DNA of 64,000 bases from Mycolicibacterium stellerae (GTDB lineage Bacteria > Actinomycetota > Actinomycetes > Mycobacteriales > Mycobacteriaceae), in assembly GCF_003719305.1 (NCBI RefSeq), contig NZ_RARC01000026.1, positions 1-64,000 on the forward strand, given 5' to 3'. A program made the translations under genes and the position numbers. Shown one piece after another: positions 1 to 7,861 of this stretch (position 1 is its first letter; each line of letters begins with the position of its first letter). Below the pieces are notes generated by a model. The model searched no databases. It had not been told where the DNA came from and saw nothing but the letters and a program-made list of their open reading frames with translations.

Positions 1-1756
1 TGTGGTCAGATGTGTATATGAGGCAGGGTTCCGGTTTGGGTGCCGGCGGGGACGTCGTCGTTGTCGTTGTCGTCGTTGTGGTGGTGGTGGTGGTTGTGGT
101 GGTCGTCGTCGTGGTCGTGGTGGTTGTCGGCGACGTGGTGGTGGTTGTCGGCGACGTGGTTGTGGTGGTGCTCGACGACGGCGGAGGCGGTGGCGGCGGG
201 ACGACACTCGTGGTCGCCTGGCCGTCTGACCCCGTCACCGTGACCGTCGTTGGCTCCGCGGAGGTCGGCGGTGGCCCCGACGTCGGCTCGAGCGAGAACG
301 TCGTGCTCGTCTCCGTGACCGGACCAAGCACACCGCTGTTGCCCGTCAGTGTGATCGCCAAACCGCCGATCGCGAGCAGCACCGCAACTGCCGCCGCTCC
401 GAACAGAATTGGTGGTCGCTTGTACCACGGCAGCGGCGGCGGCTCGGCCTCGTATTGCGGTTCTTGGTCAGGGGTGAACGCCACCTGTGGCCGAGCGTCG
501 GTTGGCCCCGAGTAAACGTCGGCGCTGTAGTCCTCGCCGGTGTACGGCACCGGATCGGTGCCGCGGTCGTCGTCCTGCGACCACGCGAGGGCGCGGTAGG
601 TCGCCGATGGGGCACCATCGGCAGCCGATTCGCTTGCCGCGAGACCGGCAGCTCCCGCTGCCCATGCCGCGGGCGCAATACCTGTTGGCACGTCGGCGGC
701 GGCCGACAGTCCCGTCGGGGCATCGGCGGCCAGATCCCGGTCGGCGAGGAGCGCAGCACCCGCGGCCACGTTCAGTTGCGACTGGGGTGTGGTGATGACC
801 GGGACGCGGAACTGTTCGGACAGACGTTGGGTGACCAGCGGGATGGCAGCGCCACCCCCGACGGTTGCCACCGCGACGAGGCTGGCCGGGGCGATGTTGT
901 TGCGCCGCAACGTGTCTTGGATCGCCGACAGCAGGCCCGCAAGCGACCCGGCGACGAGGTTTTCGAGCTCTGTGCGGGTCAGCCGGACATCGGACCGGAA
1001 CCCGGGCAGATCGACGGGCACCACGGTGGCCGTCTCCGCCGAGAGGCGCTCCTTGGCCTGCCTGATCTCGTCACGCAGGAGGTTCAGCGACCCGACCGCC
1101 GCGGTGCTTGCCGGATCGTTGTTGTTGGCATCGGCGACGCCGGCGAGCACGTGATTGAGGATCGCCTGGTCGATCTCGTCACCGGAAAAGTCACCGTACC
1201 TTACGGTTTCGCCGATCGGCGCGAGGTTCGTACCCGCATCGGCAAGCGTGATGCTGGTTCCGCTGCCGCCCAGATCGACAAGCGCGATGACACCTGCGGG
1301 CAATCCGGGCGCGGTCTGCAGCGCGGTCAGCGCCGCGAGGGAGTCCGGGATCAACGCGGCGGGTACGCCGCCCGGTGACAGGTTCGGTTTATCCCGCAGC
1401 GCTCCGCGTAGCGCCCCGACCGTCGCGGGTCCCCAATGTGCGGGCACCGCAATGGCGACCGGCTGGCCGCCGCCCGCCGTGGTTGCAAGCGCGTCGAGAG
1501 CTGCGACAAGTACGCGTTCGCCGCGGTGGGAGCTGCCGTCCTCGGCGACCAGCGGTACCGGATCGCCGACCCGTTCAACGAAGCCGGTCAGCACGACACC
1601 GGGCTGGTTGAGCGCCGGGTTCTCCGCGGCGACTCCGACCTCGGGTGGGCGGTCGGAGAACAGCGTCAGCACCGCGCGGCGCATGACGGGCGGGCGGCCG
1701 ACGCGCGCTGCGACGAGGTTGGTCGCCCCGATGGACAACCCGAGAGGATCGCTCAT
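1..1756 (-). CDS. Hsp70-family (DnaK-like) membrane protein with Thr-rich tail, 3' end missing
   Basis: The N-terminal ~400 residues are an actin/Hsp70-type ATPase fold: an N-terminal phosphate-loop-like LSIGATNL, a central LVDLGGSGTSITLAD segment and a late VATVGGGAAIPLV segment, the three nucleotide-binding signatures in order. There is no DnaK substrate-binding domain. Instead a Pro-rich linker leads to PPLPWYKRPP and one membrane span (about residues 475-495), then a predicted extracellular Ser/Thr tail that becomes almost pure Thr. The reading frame runs off the left edge, and its last ~9 codons lie in adapter-like sequence. Start chosen at ATG 1756. It is divergent from the iniB-type genes. 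Similar Hsp70-TM proteins occur in mycobacteria; the function is unknown and no chaperone role is shown. Confidence 0.8.
   Translation of the reverse strand, partial: MSDPLGLSIGATNLVAARVGRPPVMRRAVLTLFSDRPPEVGVAAENPALNQPGVVLTGFVERVGDPVPLVAEDGSSHRGERVLVAALDALATTAGGGQPVAIAVPAHWGPATVGALRGALRDKPNLSPGGVPAALIPDSLAALTALQTAPGLPAGVIALVDLGGSGTSITLADAGTNLAPIGETVRYGDFSGDEIDQAILNHVLAGVADANNNDPASTAAVGSLNLLRDEIRQAKERLSAETATVVPVDLPGFRSDVRLTRTELENLVAGSLAGLLSAIQDTLRRNNIAPASLVAVATVGGGAAIPLVTQRLSEQFRVPVITTPQSQLNVAAGAALLADRDLAADAPTGLSAAADVPTGIAPAAWAAGAAGLAASESAADGAPSATYRALAWSQDDDRGTDPVPYTGEDYSADVYSGPTDARPQVAFTPDQEPQYEAEPPPLPWYKRPPILFGAAAVAVLLAIGGLAITLTGNSGVLGPVTETSTTFSLEPTSGPPPTSAEPTTVTVTGSDGQATTSVVPPPPPPPSSSTTTTTSPTTTTTSPTTTTTTTTTTTTTTTTTTTTTTTTTSPPAPKPEPCLIYTSDH
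8..26. other. Nextera mosaic-end-like sequence at contig edge (probable artefact)
   Basis: These 19 bases match the Tn5/Nextera mosaic end AGATGTGTATAAGAGACAG at 17 of 19 positions (mismatches at the 12th and 16th base). The match sits at the extreme left edge, directly against the low-complexity Thr-codon run of the next gene, where a short-read assembly would be expected to break. I infer leftover, error-carrying adapter rather than chromosome, so the last few codons of the neighbouring reading frame should not be trusted. Confidence 0.75.
52..176 (-). repeat. Low-complexity Thr-codon run (GTG/GTC repeats)
   Basis: A run of near-uninterrupted GTG, GTC and GTT triplets on the + strand, read as ACN (Thr) codons on the minus strand. 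It includes two copies of a ~21-bp block containing TGTCGGCGACGTGGT (around 125-165). It encodes the extracellular Thr tail of the Hsp70-like protein and probably varies in length between strains. Confidence 0.8.
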
Positions 1757-1834
1757 GTCTCGGTTCCCACGCAGACTCCTCACATTCGGCCGTCCATCAC
1801 GATAGCGGCCGATCACGCGTCGAACAGGCAGATC

Positions 1835-1875
1835 CCCCTAACGGCGCAAAACCCCTAACGCCGGGTCCCCTAACG
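1835..1875. promoter_or_regulatory. Triple CCCCTAACG repeat upstream of the iniB-type gene
   Basis: Three exact copies of CCCCTAACG at 1835-1843, 1852-1860 and 1867-1875, spaced 17 and 15 bp start to start, in the 232-bp divergent gap between the Hsp70-like gene and the first IniB-type gene. Related CCCCTAAT copies precede the second IniB-type gene (2632-2647). The spacing and recurrence suggest activator or repressor sites of the isoniazid-inducible ini locus. The binding protein is not identifiable from the sequence. Confidence 0.5.
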
Positions 1876-1988
1876 CCCTGGCGGCGGGGGCGGGTTTCGC
1901 ACCGATCACGCCACACCTGCACCTGGATAGCATCGTTCTAACCGGCGGGCCGTCGCCCGAAGTATCCGCAAAGGAAAGAAGGTGTGTC

Positions 1989-2531
1989 ATGGCAAACCCG
2001 CTACTCGACTTTGTGATGTCGTTGGTGCGGGACCCTGACGCTGCTGCCCACTACGCCGCTGACCCGGCGCAAGCCATCCACGCCGCCAACCTTACCGACG
2101 TGACCAGCGCAGACGTTAACGCGCTCATCCCGGTGGTATCGGAGTCGCTTTCGACGGCAGTGCCGAGCAGCGGGACGGACCTTCTCGACGGCGATGCGGG
2201 TGGCAACGTATGGAGCAGTGGGGCCGCGACCGCGGCATTCGACGCATTCGATGACCATGCGTCGATCCCCACGATCGACGACGGGCACAGCCTCGCGACA
2301 AACGTCATCCAACAACCCGACGATTCGCTACACGCGGGTCTGGACGCCCTTCACGACGCCGATGTCCCGGCGGTCGCGGACTTCGACGATCCGTCCGCGC
2401 AGCTCACAGGCGGAATCATCGACGATGCGCCGCTCGTGGGCGACGCCGGCGACCCCGACTGGCAGTCCCTCGTCGACGACGCCCAGCACCATCTGGACAT
2501 CGGCGACACGGGATTCGACGTCTTCGACTAG
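1989..2531 (+). CDS. IniB N-terminal domain-containing protein (first of two)
   Basis: A 180-residue protein opening with MANPLLDFVMSLVRDPDAAA, the ~50-residue helical IniB N-terminal domain (LLDFVMSLV, then an Asp-Pro/Ala-rich helix ending ALIPVVSESL). The rest is acidic, Asp/Ala/Gly-rich and low-complexity. AAAGAAGG precedes the ATG at 1989. In M. tuberculosis a single 479-residue IniB precedes iniA; here the IniB-type domain occurs twice in tandem, and this is the short copy. It has its own upstream gap with CCCCTAACG repeats. Its function is unknown, presumably envelope-stress related through its neighbours. Confidence 0.8.
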   Translation: MANPLLDFVMSLVRDPDAAAHYAADPAQAIHAANLTDVTSADVNALIPVVSESLSTAVPSSGTDLLDGDAGGNVWSSGAATAAFDAFDDHASIPTIDDGHSLATNVIQQPDDSLHAGLDALHDADVPAVADFDDPSAQLTGGIIDDAPLVGDAGDPDWQSLVDDAQHHLDIGDTGFDVFD

Positions 2532-2631
2532 ATGCACAAGCACGTCCAAAACGGCGCGGCCACTCACGGCCGCGCCGTTTTCGTCTGCAGAAACACCGCT
2601 GACCTGGCTGAATGCCGCCATCCCCGACCAT

Positions 2632-2659
2632 CCCCTAATCCCCTAATGGGGGATCCCCC
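2632..2659. promoter_or_regulatory. Tandem CCCCTAAT repeats plus GGGGGATCCCCC palindrome
   Basis: Two abutting CCCCTAAT copies (2632-2639 and 2640-2647) run straight into the perfect 12-bp palindrome GGGGGATCCCCC (2648-2659), about 140 bp before the second IniB-type gene. The motif is close to the CCCCTAACG triplet upstream of the first IniB-type gene, so both genes probably answer to the same regulator. The 268-bp gap 2532-2799 holds no other gene. Confidence 0.45.
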
Positions 2660-2799
2660 AAGATCCCGGCATGGGGTCCCGTAGGGATAGGTGTCGACCC
2701 CGTTTCCGAGGGGTTGCCGGGTCCATAACGTAGTCCCCAGATCGCCGGACAGCCGGTGACGACCACAACAGAACACACCACTCACCGAAAGGCACTCCG

Positions 2800-3855
2800 A
2801 TGACCAACCCCATCTCCTTCCTCTTCGACTGGCTCCTCGGCCTGACCCGCCCGGGCGCCGATCCCGCCGATGTCCGCGCCTTCGTCGCCAACCCGACGCA
2901 GGCGGCCTCGCAGGCAATGGGCACCGCGGTGACCCAGGCCCAGCTGACGCAGGCCGCTTCCGCGGTTGTCGCGCCGGCAGCCCTCTATGGCGGCGGCAAT
3001 GCGGTCCAGGCTCTGCAGCACACGGTCGCCGACAACAACGGCCTGACCTTCGCGCCGCAGCGGACGTTCGCCCCCGAGACGGACTTCGCCAGCCACAACG
3101 ACACCGCTTTCGCCAGCGGCAACGACATCGGCAGCCCGCGGGCCGGCGAGGACGTTCAGCAGGGCGTCGGCAACGTCGACCTGAGCTTCGGCGACTTCAC
3201 CTTCGGTGACAAGAACACCGCCTCCGACGGCAGTGTGATCAACACCGGCAACGCCGGCGACATCGACAACACCAACGTCAAGGGCGACGGCAACATCACC
3301 GGCGACGACAACGACGGCAACAACACCGGCAATGTGCACGCGGGCCAGGGCTCCAACGTCAACGCAGGCGGCATCAACAACGACATCGATGACAGCGGCA
3401 ACGACGTCAACACCCAGGCGGGTGGCGACGTGGCCACCAACACCGGCAGCGGGCAGAACACCCAGGTCGGTGACATCGACACCAGCGGCGGCGGCGCCGC
3501 GGGCGGTCACGGTGGCCACGGCGGCGGTGGCCTCATCGGTATCGGCAACGATGGCGGTGACGGCGGCGCGGCAGCAGGCGGTTCCGGCGGTGGCGTGATC
3601 ATCGCCCCGACGCAGACCAGCAACAGCAACAACCAGTCCAACAGCAACAACCAGTCGGCGGGCGACGACATCAACAACGTCGACGCGGGTCATTCGCACG
3701 CTCCGGTGTCCGTCGGCAACGAGGACAACGACAGCACCGCCCTCGGCGGCGACGTGACGCACGTCGATCACGTGAGCGGACCTGTTGACGCCAGCCACGA
3801 CGACAACTCGACGCACCACCACGTCGAGACGAACATCGACGCCGGCCTGTTCTGA
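2800..3855 (+). CDS. iniB: Isoniazid-inducible protein IniB (Gly/Asn/Asp-rich)
   Basis: A 351-residue protein. The N-terminal ~70 residues are the IniB domain (FLFDWLLGLTRPGADPADVR, then AFVANPTQAASQAM). The remainder is a long Gly/Asn/Asp-rich region with NTGNAGDIDNTNVKGDGN-type turns and a NSNNQSNSNNQS stretch, as in glycine-rich mycobacterial IniB. No signal peptide or membrane span is evident. ATG 2800 follows CGAAAGGCACTCCG, a reasonable ribosome site. It lies immediately upstream of iniA with a strong hairpin between them. In M. tuberculosis iniBAC is induced by isoniazid and ethambutol; the biochemical role of IniB is not known. The shorter paralogue upstream could equally claim the name. 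Confidence 0.85.
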   Translation: MTNPISFLFDWLLGLTRPGADPADVRAFVANPTQAASQAMGTAVTQAQLTQAASAVVAPAALYGGGNAVQALQHTVADNNGLTFAPQRTFAPETDFASHNDTAFASGNDIGSPRAGEDVQQGVGNVDLSFGDFTFGDKNTASDGSVINTGNAGDIDNTNVKGDGNITGDDNDGNNTGNVHAGQGSNVNAGGINNDIDDSGNDVNTQAGGDVATNTGSGQNTQVGDIDTSGGGAAGGHGGHGGGGLIGIGNDGGDGGAAAGGSGGGVIIAPTQTSNSNNQSNSNNQSAGDDINNVDAGHSHAPVSVGNEDNDSTALGGDVTHVDHVSGPVDASHDDNSTHHHVETNIDAGLF

Positions 3856-3879
3856 TCGGCAGCCTTAACCGCATAACAC

Positions 3880-3914
3880 AACTGGCGGGGATCGAACTTC
3901 GATCCCCGCCAGTT
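3880..3914 (+). terminator. Perfect 16-bp hairpin between iniB and iniA
   Basis: The arms AACTGGCGGGGATCGA (3880-3895) and its exact complement (3899-3914) are separated by a 3-nt loop. No T-run follows, and iniA starts only 23 bp later. It is most likely a partial terminator or an mRNA-stabilising element that lets iniB be made in excess over iniA/iniC. Confidence 0.65.
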
Positions 3915-3937
3915 GGCACGTCTACCGTAGGGGCACC

Positions 3938-5797
3938 ATGACGCAACCCAATGACCCACGCAAGGTCAACGTCATCCTCGAGCTGATCGACCACACCCGC
4001 AAGATCGCCGACGCCAATGAGCGCGGGGACTTGGCCGAGCGGCTCGACAAGGCCCGGGTGCGCATCTCCGATCCCCAGATCCGCGTGGTGATCGCCGGTC
4101 AGCTGAAGCAGGGCAAAAGCCAGTTGCTTAACTCCTTGCTCAACGTGCCGGTGGCCCGTGTCGGCGACGACGAGACGACGGTGCTCGCCACCGTGGTGTC
4201 GTATTCGGAGCAGGTATCGGCCCAGTTGATCGTCGCCTCGCCCGATGGTGCCGAGCCCTCGGTGATTCCCATCCCACCCGCGAACCTCCGCAACGATCTG
4301 CGACGCGCGCCGGAAGCCGGTGGCCGTGAGGTGTTGCGGGTAGAGGTCACCGCCAGCAGTCCGCTGCTCAAGAAGGGCCTGGCGTTCATCGACACCCCCG
4401 GGGTCGGCGGCCACGGGCAGCCGCACCTGTCGGCCACCCTCGGCCTGCTGCCCGATGCCGACGCGATGCTGATGATCAGCGACACCAGCCAGGAGTTCAC
4501 CGAACCCGAGATGAGGTTCATCCGGCAGGCCCAGGAAATCTGCCCGGTGGCGGCCATCGTCGCGACGAAGACCGACCTCTATCCGTACTGGCGCGAGATC
4601 GTGGCGGCCGACCAGGCTCATCTGCAGCGGGCCGGCCTTTCGCTTCCGGTGATCCCAGCCTCGTCGCTGTTGCGCAGCCACGCGCTGCAGCACAACGACA
4701 AGGAACTCAACGAGGAGTCCAACTTCCCGGCCATCGTCAAGTTCCTCAGCGAGAAGGTGTTGTCCCGTGAGGACGACCGGATCCGTGACCAGGTGCTCGC
4801 CGAGGTTCGCTCGGCCGCAGAGCATTTGACGCTGAGGGTGGAGTCCGAGTTGTCCGCGTTCAACGATCCAGACGCGCGGGACCGACTGAAGGACGAGCTG
4901 GAGCGGCGCAAGGAGGAAGCCCAAGATGCGCTGCAGCAGACGGCATTGTGGCAGCAGGTGCTCAACGACGGAATCGCCGACCTGACCTCCGATGTCGACC
5001 ATGACCTGCGCGCCCGCTTCCGCGCGATCACCCAGCACACGGAGAAGGTCATCGACGACTGCGACCCGACCAATCACTGGGCGGAGATCGGCACGGAACT
5101 GGAGGACGCGATCGCCACCGCCGTCGGCGACAACTTCGTCTGGGCCTATCAGCGCGCCGAGGCGCTCGCCGAGGAAGTGGGCCGCACGTTCGTCGAGGCC
5201 GGACTGGACGCGGTCAAGATGCCGCAGATCGACGCCAGGGAGATGGGCGCCGGTTTCGGCGAGCTCAAGTCGCTTGGCCGGCTGGAGGCCAAACCGATCA
5301 AGGCCGGGCACAAAGTGGTCACCGGCATGCGCGGCTCCTACGGCGGCGTGCTGATGTTCGGCATGCTGACGTCGTTCGCCGGCCTGGGCATGTTCAACCC
5401 GCTGTCGCTTGGCGCCGGACTCCTGTTGGGCCGCAAGGCATACAAGGAGGACATGGAGAACCGGATGCTGCGCGTGCGCAACGAGGCCAAGATGAACATG
5501 CGCCGGTTCGTCGACGATGTCGCCTTCGTGGTCGGCAAGGAGTCGCGCGACCGGCTGAAGGGCGTTCAGCGCCAGATTCGCGACCACTACCGCGGCATCG
5601 CCAACCAGGCCACCCGCTCGCTCAACGAATCGCTGCAGGCGACGCTCACCGCCGCCAAGCTCGAGGAGAACGAACGCAACAGCCGGGTCGGCGAGCTGGA
5701 ACGCCAGCTCAACATCCTTGGCCAGGTGACCGACCACGCGAACAAGCTGGCGGTGGCCGCACCAGAGCCGGCGCCACAGCCCGTGGGCAGGACCTAG
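3938..5797 (+). CDS. iniA: Dynamin-like GTPase IniA
   Basis: A 619-residue bacterial dynamin-family protein. The GTPase motifs are visible: P-loop GQLKQGKS (residues 54-61), a Thr-containing switch I (DDETTV, ~78-82), G3 DTPG (152-155) and G4 ATKTDLY (~205-211). Two helical bundle segments follow, with a hydrophobic hairpin GVLMFGMLTSFAGLGMF near residue 470 that would insert in membrane, then charged coiled-coil helices to the C-terminus. M. tuberculosis IniA (~640 aa) has this architecture and shows GTP-dependent membrane fission in vitro; it is needed for tolerance to isoniazid and ethambutol. ATG 3938 is chosen. It is in an operon with iniC. Confidence 0.95.
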   Translation: MTQPNDPRKVNVILELIDHTRKIADANERGDLAERLDKARVRISDPQIRVVIAGQLKQGKSQLLNSLLNVPVARVGDDETTVLATVVSYSEQVSAQLIVASPDGAEPSVIPIPPANLRNDLRRAPEAGGREVLRVEVTASSPLLKKGLAFIDTPGVGGHGQPHLSATLGLLPDADAMLMISDTSQEFTEPEMRFIRQAQEICPVAAIVATKTDLYPYWREIVAADQAHLQRAGLSLPVIPASSLLRSHALQHNDKELNEESNFPAIVKFLSEKVLSREDDRIRDQVLAEVRSAAEHLTLRVESELSAFNDPDARDRLKDELERRKEEAQDALQQTALWQQVLNDGIADLTSDVDHDLRARFRAITQHTEKVIDDCDPTNHWAEIGTELEDAIATAVGDNFVWAYQRAEALAEEVGRTFVEAGLDAVKMPQIDAREMGAGFGELKSLGRLEAKPIKAGHKVVTGMRGSYGGVLMFGMLTSFAGLGMFNPLSLGAGLLLGRKAYKEDMENRMLRVRNEAKMNMRRFVDDVAFVVGKESRDRLKGVQRQIRDHYRGIANQATRSLNESLQATLTAAKLEENERNSRVGELERQLNILGQVTDHANKLAVAAPEPAPQPVGRT

Positions 5798-5854
5798 CCT
5801 CGCCAACCCCATCAGCGGTGTTCAGCCCCGGTGAATAAGCTGATTGACACCGAT

Positions 5855-7342
5855 ATGAGCACGAGCGATCAGGTGCGCGCCATCCTGGGCGGCACGATTC
5901 AGGCCTACAGGGCTGATCCGGCGTACCGTCAGCGCCCCGACGTGCACAACGAGCTGGATCGGATCGGCCGCCGGCTCAACCAGCCCATCCGCATCGCGCT
6001 GGCCGGGACGCTGAAAGCCGGTAAGTCGACTCTGGTGAATGCGCTTGTCGGTGAGGACATTGCACCCACCGACGCCACCGAGGCCACTCGAATCGTGACC
6101 TGGTTTCGCAACGGCCCCACCCCCAAGGTCACCGCGAACCACCGCGGCGGCAGAAGATCCAACGTTCCGATCGCCCGCAACGGCGGTCTCACCTTCGACT
6201 TCGCCACCCTCGATCCCGAGGATGTCCTTGACCTCGACGTCGAATGGCCGGCCGCCGAACTGATCGACACCACGATCATCGACACCCCCGGCACCTCGTC
6301 GTTGTCGCGCGACGTCTCGCAGCGGACGCTGCAACTCCTGGTCCCCGAGGACAGCGTTCCCCGCGTCGACGCGGTCGTGTTCCTGCTGCGCACCCTGAAC
6401 GCCGCCGATATCGCGCTGCTCAAGCAGATCGGCGAACTCGTCGGCGGTTCGGCTGGGGCGCTCGGCGTCATCGGCGTGGCGTCGCGTGCCGACGAGATCG
6501 GCGCGGGCCGGATCGACGCGATGCTGTCGGCGCGCGACGTCGCCAAGCGGTTCACCTCGGAGATGGACAAGACCGGCATCTGTCAGGCCGTCGTCCCGGT
6601 ATCGGGGCTGTTGGCGCTGGCCGCGCGGACCCTGCGGCAGAGCGAGTTCGTGGCGCTGGAGAAGCTCGCCGCGGTGGACGCCGCCGAACTGGCAAAGGCG
6701 ATGCTCTCGGTCGACCGCTTCGTTCGCGAGGACAGCGAGCTGCCGGTCGACGCCGCCACCCGCGCGGCGCTGCTGCACCGGTTCGGCATGTTCGGTCTGC
6801 GGATCTCCATCGCCGTGCTTCGGACCGGCGTCACCGACTCCGTCGGGCTGGCCGACGAACTGCTCGAGCGCAGTGGCCTCGTCGCGCTGCGTGACGTCAT
6901 CGACCAGCAGTTCGCTCAGCGCTCGGATCTGCTCAAGGCGCATACCGCGCTGCTGTCGCTGCGCCAGTTCGTACAGAGCAACCCGATCTACGCGACTCCC
7001 TACATCCTCGCCGACATCGATCCGTTGCTCGCCGACACCCACGCCTTCGAGGAGCTGCGCCTGCTCAGCCAACTGCGGTCGCGCGCAACGACATTGAACG
7101 AAGACGAGATGGTCTCGCTGCGCCGCATCATCGGCGGCTCCGGTACCGACGCGGCCAGCAGGCTCGGCCTGCAACCCGGTGACCCCTATGACGGACCGCG
7201 CGCCGCATTCGCGGCTGCGCAGCGGTGGCGGCGCCGCGCGGACCATCCGCTCAACGACCCGTTCACCACCCGCGCCTGCCGGGCAGCGGTCCGCAGCGCC
7301 GAGGCGATGGTCGCCGAATACGCCGCCCGCGGCAGGGGTTAG
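5855..7342 (+). CDS. iniC: Dynamin-like GTPase IniC
   Basis: A ~495-residue partner of IniA. P-loop GTLKAGKSTLVNAL lies near residue 50, G3 IIDTPGTSSL follows ~100 residues later and G4-like GVASRADEIG lies near residue 210, followed by helical regions. The C-terminus is HPLNDPFTTRACRAAVRSAE, as in mycobacterial IniC. ATG 5855 (MSTSDQVRAIL) is preferred because it matches the usual IniC N-terminus; an in-frame GTG at 5831 would add eight residues. Neither has a clear ribosome site. It begins 57 bp after iniA, in the same operon, and its stop overlaps the end of the convergent gene at 7339. Confidence 0.92.
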   Translation: MSTSDQVRAILGGTIQAYRADPAYRQRPDVHNELDRIGRRLNQPIRIALAGTLKAGKSTLVNALVGEDIAPTDATEATRIVTWFRNGPTPKVTANHRGGRRSNVPIARNGGLTFDFATLDPEDVLDLDVEWPAAELIDTTIIDTPGTSSLSRDVSQRTLQLLVPEDSVPRVDAVVFLLRTLNAADIALLKQIGELVGGSAGALGVIGVASRADEIGAGRIDAMLSARDVAKRFTSEMDKTGICQAVVPVSGLLALAARTLRQSEFVALEKLAAVDAAELAKAMLSVDRFVREDSELPVDAATRAALLHRFGMFGLRISIAVLRTGVTDSVGLADELLERSGLVALRDVIDQQFAQRSDLLKAHTALLSLRQFVQSNPIYATPYILADIDPLLADTHAFEELRLLSQLRSRATTLNEDEMVSLRRIIGGSGTDAASRLGLQPGDPYDGPRAAFAAAQRWRRRADHPLNDPFTTRACRAAVRSAEAMVAEYAARGRG

Positions 7343-7848
7343 CCGCCGGGAATCGGGATCTGTGGGATCTGTGGAATCTGGGGGATCTGCGGGTTGCTCG
7401 ACGGCGGTGAGACCGTGACGGTGCTCGTGCTGATCGACGTGCTGACGCTGGGTTCGGTTGTCGTTGTCGTCGTTTCGGTGGACGGGGCCGTCGTCTCCGT
7501 GCCGTTGGTCGGGGCCGTCGTCTCGGTGACGGTCTGGGTTGGCGCGACTTCCGGCGCGGACGACGTCGTGGTCGCGGTTGTGGTGGTGGTCGTCGTCTCC
7601 GTGCTGCCCGACGAGTCATCCGACAACAGGCTCACCGACAGCCACACGATGAGCGCGACAAGCAGCGCGATCAGTGCGCCGAAGCCGATAAGAGCTGCGG
7701 GCTTGCGATACCAGGGCGTCGGCGGCTCGGGCGGTTGGCCCGGCTGCTGCTGATAACCGCCGTAGTCGCCGTAGTTGGCGGCGTAGGCCGTGGGCTCACT
7801 GTCCGAGTAGTAGTTCGGGTCATCGGGTCCATTTCCAGCCACGGGCAC
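7339..7848 (-). CDS. Single-pass membrane protein with Thr-rich extracellular tail
   Basis: A 169-residue protein. It has a cytosolic N-terminus rich in Gly, Tyr and Gln, a juxtamembrane PPTPWYRKP, one membrane span (LIGFGALIALLVALIVWLSV, ~residues 53-73), then an extracellular Thr/Ser tail ending in four PQI repeats encoded by 9-bp tandem repeats. The PWY-basic-Pro juxtamembrane motif and Thr tail copy the C-terminal half of the Hsp70-like protein at the left edge. Convergent with iniC. Function unknown; the tail looks like a substrate for O-glycosylation (inference). Confidence 0.75.
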   Translation of the reverse strand: MPVAGNGPDDPNYYSDSEPTAYAANYGDYGGYQQQPGQPPEPPTPWYRKPAALIGFGALIALLVALIVWLSVSLLSDDSSGSTETTTTTTTATTTSSAPEVAPTQTVTETTAPTNGTETTAPSTETTTTTTEPSVSTSISTSTVTVSPPSSNPQIPQIPQIPQIPIPGG

Positions 7849-7861
7849 CGATAGTAGGCGC

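Noticed and set aside
52..176. Short repeats that might suggest a CRISPR array or VNTR
   Set aside because: They are in-frame Thr codons of a protein tail without spacers; no CRISPR-like repeat-spacer pattern or cas gene exists in the window.
3671..5812. 713-codon minus-strand open frame antisense to iniA
   Set aside because: Arg/His/Leu-rich composition typical of a GC-rich shadow frame; it covers a clear dynamin-like gene and has no domain or ribosome site.
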